In this document: in pieces, positions 21,065-23,940 of the stretch
Layout: each line of letters opens with the position of its first letter
Numbering within the stretch: position 1 is the stretch's first letter
DNA from: Clostridiales bacterium UBA6363
GTDB lineage: Bacteria; Bacillota; Clostridia; UBA1381
DNA: 23,940 bases
Reading direction: 5' to 3'
Assembly (NCBI GenBank): GCA_002438865.1
Contig: DJRJ01000035.1
Location: 1 to 23,940, forward strand
The notes under the pieces: model-generated
Told to the model about the DNA's origin: nothing
Database searches by the model: none
Seen by the model: only the letters and a program-made list of their open reading frames with translations
Translations under genes and position numbers: made by a program

Positions 21065-21835
21065 GTGGAAGATAAAAAGAGCTTTGTTTTGTATACAGAA
21101 TATGAAGAGCCAATATCTGACCTGTCCGATGAAGAAGCAGGAAAATTATTTAAAGAAATCTTTGCTTATGTCAGAAGCGGAACCGAAAGTAATTTAGAGG
21201 GCGCTGCAAAAATGGCATTCAAATTTATAAAAAAGGACATAGACATTAACAATCAAAAATATGCTGAAACCTTAGAAAAACGCAGGGAAGCAGGCAAAAA
21301 AGGCGGACGTCCGAAAAAGGAAACCGAGCAAGCAAAAGCAAATGGTTTTTCGGAAAAGCAAAAGGTTTTTGACGAAAACCAAAAAAAGCAAACAAAAGCA
21401 AAAAAAGCTGATAATGATAATGTAAATGTTAATGTTAATGTTAATGATAATGATAATGTAGATGTAAATGAGAATGAGAATGGTAATGATTATAATATAT
21501 ATAGCTCCGAGCAAAACTGCTCCGAGCCGCCCGTCATCAAATTACCGCTCAATGACAAAACCGAATTTGAAATTTTTAACAAGGACGTTATCAAGTGGGA
21601 GGAGCTGTATCCTAATGCGGACATAATGCAGGAGCTTAGAAAAATGAAGGGGTGGTTAGATGCAAATCCCCAAAAGAAAAAAACAAGAAGCGGTATAAGC
21701 CGATTTGTTAATAACTGGCTAAGCCGAGAACAGGACAAGGGTAGTAATATCCCCACAGGAGTAAATACAGCACAACAATCAAGGGGCAACCCGTTTTTGG
21801 CTATGCTGTCGAGTGAAGGAGGAGTAACGAAATGA
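21065..21835 (+). CDS. Phage replication organiser-like protein (DUF6291-like)
   Basis: A 256-residue protein starting with GTG, 2 bases after the preceding stop, behind AAAGGA. Residues about 1-70 (SFVLYTEYEEPISDLSDEEAGKLFKEIFAYVRSG, then AAKMAFKFIKKDIDINNQKYAE) resemble the DUF6291 phage/plasmid replication domain. RREAGKKGGRPKKETEQAKAN (about 77-97) is a basic linker. Residues about 115-144 are a low-complexity Asn/Asp/Val/Glu tract. The C-terminal KWEELYPNADIMQELRKMKGWLDANPQKKKTRSGISRFVNNWLSREQ matches the conserved tail I know from such replication proteins. It probably recruits the helicase loader encoded just downstream (ATGA overlap). Confidence 0.82.
   Translation: MEDKKSFVLYTEYEEPISDLSDEEAGKLFKEIFAYVRSGTESNLEGAAKMAFKFIKKDIDINNQKYAETLEKRREAGKKGGRPKKETEQAKANGFSEKQKVFDENQKKQTKAKKADNDNVNVNVNVNDNDNVDVNENENGNDYNIYSSEQNCSEPPVIKLPLNDKTEFEIFNKDVIKWEELYPNADIMQELRKMKGWLDANPQKKKTRSGISRFVNNWLSREQDKGSNIPTGVNTAQQSRGNPFLAMLSSEGGVTK
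21410..21490 (+). repeat. AATGAT/AATGTT microsatellite inside the replication-organiser gene
   Basis: Near-tandem 6-base units of the form AATGNN fill 21410-21490 and encode the Asn/Asp/Val/Glu tract. In-frame 6-base steps keep the reading frame when copy number changes. Confidence 0.8.
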
Positions 21836-22368
21836 CGAAGCAGGAAACCACACAAATTTTAGCGGTATTGAAAGCGGCATACCCTGCATTTTACAAAGAC
21901 CAGACACAAGAGGAGTTATCGGGGGCGGTTAATATATGGCACGGTATGCTGTCAGATTTGAGCTGTGAGCTTATAACAAAGGCAATACAAAGGATTATAG
22001 CCACAAATAAGTTTGCGCCCTCCATAGCGGAAGTAAGGGCGGCGGCAATTGGTTTAACCGCCACCGATGAGCTTTCGCCGGAGGAAGCTTGGACGCTTGT
22101 AAATAAGGCGCTCCGCAATTCTACATACAACAGCGGCACAGAGTTTGAAAAGCTCCCCGAGCTTGTCCAAAAGGCATTGGGAAGTCCGAGCCGATTAAAG
22201 GTATTATCAAGCGAGGACGAAGTCTTTTTACAAACCTCAATTGCGGCACAGTTTAAAAGAGAATATCAGTATTGGGCGGATAAAGCACGTGAGGAAACAT
22301 TACTCCCCGAAAGTGTTAAACAATATAAAGCATTGGCTCAAGCTTCCGAGACTTTGAAAAAAACCTGA
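21832..22368 (+). CDS. Replicative helicase loader-like protein (G39P-like)
   Basis: A 178-residue protein. The N-terminal QILAVLKAAYPAFYKDQTQEELSGAVNIWHGMLSDLSCELITKAIQRIIATNKFAPSIAEVRAAAIGL (about 8-74) has the pattern of the G39P-type helicase loader/inhibitor N-terminal domain found in phage replication modules. The C-terminal half is helical and Glu/Lys-rich. It overlaps the replication organiser stop by ATGA and follows a GGAGGAG site, so both belong to one coupled replication unit that brings a DnaB-type helicase to the origin (family knowledge plus context). Confidence 0.8.
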   Translation: MTKQETTQILAVLKAAYPAFYKDQTQEELSGAVNIWHGMLSDLSCELITKAIQRIIATNKFAPSIAEVRAAAIGLTATDELSPEEAWTLVNKALRNSTYNSGTEFEKLPELVQKALGSPSRLKVLSSEDEVFLQTSIAAQFKREYQYWADKAREETLLPESVKQYKALAQASETLKKT

Positions 22369-22382
22369 AAAAACTTGACAAA

Positions 22383-22416
22383 AGCGGAGCAAATGCAAAA
22401 AATGCACCGCTCCGCT
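22383..22416 (+). other. Hairpin upstream of the sigma-like gene
   Basis: AGCGGAGC (22383-22390) pairs with GCTCCGCT (22409-22416) around an 18-nt loop, 7 bases or more after TTGACA at 22375-22380. It has no U tail. It lies in the 96-base gap before the sigma-like gene and could be a regulatory or protein-binding site. Confidence 0.45.
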
Positions 22417-22464
22417 AAGAATTTAAAGTCATTGTAATTATAACACAGGACGGTAAAAAATGCA

Positions 22465-23223
22465 ATGACAAATGAGGAACTTGCAAAAAAAGCAAATAAC
22501 GGCGATAATAAGGCTCTTTCGGAGCTGTACAGTCAAACAAGGCGGTTACTGTATGCTTTAGCCGTCAAATACTATAACAATCATTCCGAAAGGTGTACGG
22601 CGGCAGGGGTAGAGGTGTCAGACCTTGCAAACGAAAGCTATTTCGCATTGCGTGAAGCTGTCGGCGTGTACTGCAAGAAAGGGGGCGAATATAAATTTAC
22701 GACATTCTTAAAATACCCCGTCTTAAACCGTTTTAACGAGCTTACAGGGTACAGGATAAAAACCGCACTGAATGAACCGCTGAACAACTGCAGAAGCCTT
22801 GACGAGGTATTACAGGGGGCAGACACCGAAACCACCTTAGGCGAAACCATAGCCGATGAAACGGCAGAATTTGAGGACGATGTGATACAAAATATTGCAA
22901 AGTTTGAAATAGTTCGAGATATAAAAAAGGCGCTTGCAGACAATTCGCAAGGCTTTGAGGTTTTATATCTGTATTATTTCAAGGGTATGAAGTATCGGGA
23001 AATAGGCGAAAAAATCGGCGTTAGTGCGACTTATGTACGGGATATTATAAAGCGTACTCTCAACAAGCTAAGGCGCAAAAAAGAAGTCAGAGAGTACGGG
23101 AAGGACGTTATAAGCTCCTCAATCAGAATTGGGGGCGTAGGACGTTTTAAGCACACTTTGGAAAGCTCCACCGAGTGGGCGGCACGAAAATTGATAGAAA
23201 AGGAGCAGAAAAATAATTTATAA
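22465..23223 (+). CDS. Phage sigma-70-like transcription factor
   Basis: A 252-residue protein with sigma-factor features. Region-2-like NGDNKALSELYSQTRRLLYALAVKYYNN and YKFTTFLKYPVLNRFNEL lie in the first 100 residues. An acidic linker (SLDEVLQGADTETTLGETIADE) follows, then a region-4-like helix-turn-helix, VLYLYYFKGMKYREIGEKIGVSATYVRDIIKRTLNKLRRK. Such factors in Clostridia phages are thought to switch on late genes with host RNA polymerase, but that role is inferred. The ribosome site is weak (AGGACGG, 11 bases upstream). A competing ATG at 22460 gives only ATG-CAA-TGA, overlapping this start. Confidence 0.83.
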   Translation: MTNEELAKKANNGDNKALSELYSQTRRLLYALAVKYYNNHSERCTAAGVEVSDLANESYFALREAVGVYCKKGGEYKFTTFLKYPVLNRFNELTGYRIKTALNEPLNNCRSLDEVLQGADTETTLGETIADETAEFEDDVIQNIAKFEIVRDIKKALADNSQGFEVLYLYYFKGMKYREIGEKIGVSATYVRDIIKRTLNKLRRKKEVREYGKDVISSSIRIGGVGRFKHTLESSTEWAARKLIEKEQKNNL

Positions 23224-23238
23224 TTTTTGGAGGTAAAT

Positions 23239-23898
23239 ATGCTTAATCACGACAAAACAAAAACATTGACTTTAGAGGTAAAAGAACACATTGAGGACAT
23301 TGCCCGGCTGATAGCTGCGCTCAATACCCAAAGAAAGGAAATTAACGATAACGGGGATATTTCCGAGCAGGGCAAGGAAATGCGCATAAACGAGCTTGAG
23401 GGGGTTTACAAGTCAAAAGCGCAGGGCGTAGTTGAAAAAATCGTTTCGGCTTTGGAGGAAATAAAAAATACCGAAATGGAAAACGAAAATGAAACAAACC
23501 TCGAGAACCCTGCACTTATTAACGCTGTAAACGTTGTAGGGCAGTTGCAGGGCGAATTACCGTCCGAGACAGCAATGCGGTACATAAATTCATTCAGAGG
23601 GGATAAATACGCCTTAGAAACGCTGTCAGCGTTATTTGACAAGTACGGCATAAGGACGGACATTTCAAAATATATTTTCAGTGTTGAGCAGAGATATGAC
23701 CAGTATATAGAGCTTGCCGCAAACCTTACGCACCACGACACAAGCATTATGATGCCGGTAATAACCTTGAGGGGCGGCATCATAAGCACCGCCGAAAAAT
23801 TAGGGGTAGAATTTACCGAAGAAGAAAAAACACCACTCGTTGACCTTGATGACGTATATGATGAGATAGCAAAGCAAGCAATGGGTTTGGTAGTGTAA
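23239..23898 (+). CDS. Helical element protein of unknown function
   Basis: A 219-residue protein with no recognised family. It starts at the ATG at 23239, 6 bases after GGAGGT; a TTG at 23227 overlaps that site and is less likely. The N-terminal half is Glu/Lys/Gln-rich and probably coiled coil (EVKEHIEDIARLIAALNTQRKEI, ELEGVYKSKAQGVVEKIVSALEEIKN). The C-terminal half (AMRYINSFRGDKYALETLSALFDKYG and YIELAANLTHHDTSIMMPVITLRGGII) is probably globular and helical. No membrane span or signal peptide is present. It follows the sigma-like gene by 15 bases and is likely in the same transcript. The last 42 bases of the window show no further gene. Confidence 0.72.
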   Translation: MLNHDKTKTLTLEVKEHIEDIARLIAALNTQRKEINDNGDISEQGKEMRINELEGVYKSKAQGVVEKIVSALEEIKNTEMENENETNLENPALINAVNVVGQLQGELPSETAMRYINSFRGDKYALETLSALFDKYGIRTDISKYIFSVEQRYDQYIELAANLTHHDTSIMMPVITLRGGIISTAEKLGVEFTEEEKTPLVDLDDVYDEIAKQAMGLVV

Positions 23899-23940
23899 TT
23901 GAGGAATACTTTCCCACTGTAAAAAAGTGCGATAACTCGC

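Larger units (their letters stand above)
18239..23940. mobile_element. Left end of a prophage-like integrated element in the tRNA-fMet gene
   Basis: The element begins just after the tRNA 3' end, with a tyrosine integrase gene pointing at the tRNA. Next come a CI-like repressor divergent from a run of plus-strand small regulators, an excisionase-like protein, a replication organiser, a G39P-like helicase loader and a sigma-70-like factor. This is the usual lysogeny/early-gene order of a temperate phage. The right attachment site is outside the window, so phage versus conjugative element is not settled. Confidence 0.82.

Noticed and set aside
22375..22403. TTGACA as -35 of a promoter for the sigma-like gene
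   Set aside because: The base run 17 positions downstream (AAAAAT) is a poor -10, so I did not annotate a promoter.

Overview
The window reads as chromosomal DNA of an anaerobic, low-to-moderate GC Firmicute of the class Clostridia, probably a gut lineage. Promoters are of the sigma-A type (several perfect or near-perfect TTGACA-17-TATAAT), ribosome sites are strong AGGAGG types, and intrinsic terminators abound. The content also fits: superoxide reductase, TetR/LiaF-like genes, BrnQ, UraA-Upp, YchF and the GGGtGRT/Fe-S scaffold pair. This placement is inferred from gene content and signals only; no database was searched.

Layout. 1-1300 (minus): a superoxide reductase (desulfoferrodoxin) gene and a cluster of three small uncharacterised proteins. 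1500-3330 (minus): a TetR regulator, a LiaF-like membrane protein and a small membrane protein in one operon. From the same intergenic region a back-to-back consensus promoter drives 3467-5640 (plus): SGNH/CE2-like esterase, alpha/beta hydrolase and nitroreductase. 5895-9668 (minus): BrnQ-type amino-acid carrier, then uracil permease and uracil phosphoribosyltransferase. 9875-12985: HAD phosphatase, zinc-ribbon membrane protein, small XRE regulator and YchF. 13053-15355: an AraC regulator divergent from a Gfo/Idh/MocA dehydrogenase. 15405-18010: histidine phosphatase, then the IscU/NifU-like scaffold and GGGtGRT protein operon, which looks highly expressed. 18162-18238: initiator tRNA-fMet.

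Immediately 3' of the tRNA-fMet gene an integrated element starts and runs off the right edge. It holds a tyrosine integrase, CI-like repressor, small regulators, an excisionase-like protein, a replication organiser, a G39P-like helicase loader, a sigma-70-like factor and an unknown coiled-coil-rich protein. This is the lysogeny/early-replication end of a prophage or phage-like element. Only its left end is in view.

Intergenic spaces carry a dispersed family of hairpin repeats (near 1414, 5644, 5787, 7388, 7457, 10555). Their stem sequences differ but stay complementary, with G-C, A-T and T-A at the same stem position. This is the clearest structure not explained by genes. Other points of note are a 20-bp palindrome spanning both -35 boxes of the TetR/esterase promoter pair, a terminator-like hairpin inside a small coding sequence, and use of an initiator tRNA gene as the integration site.
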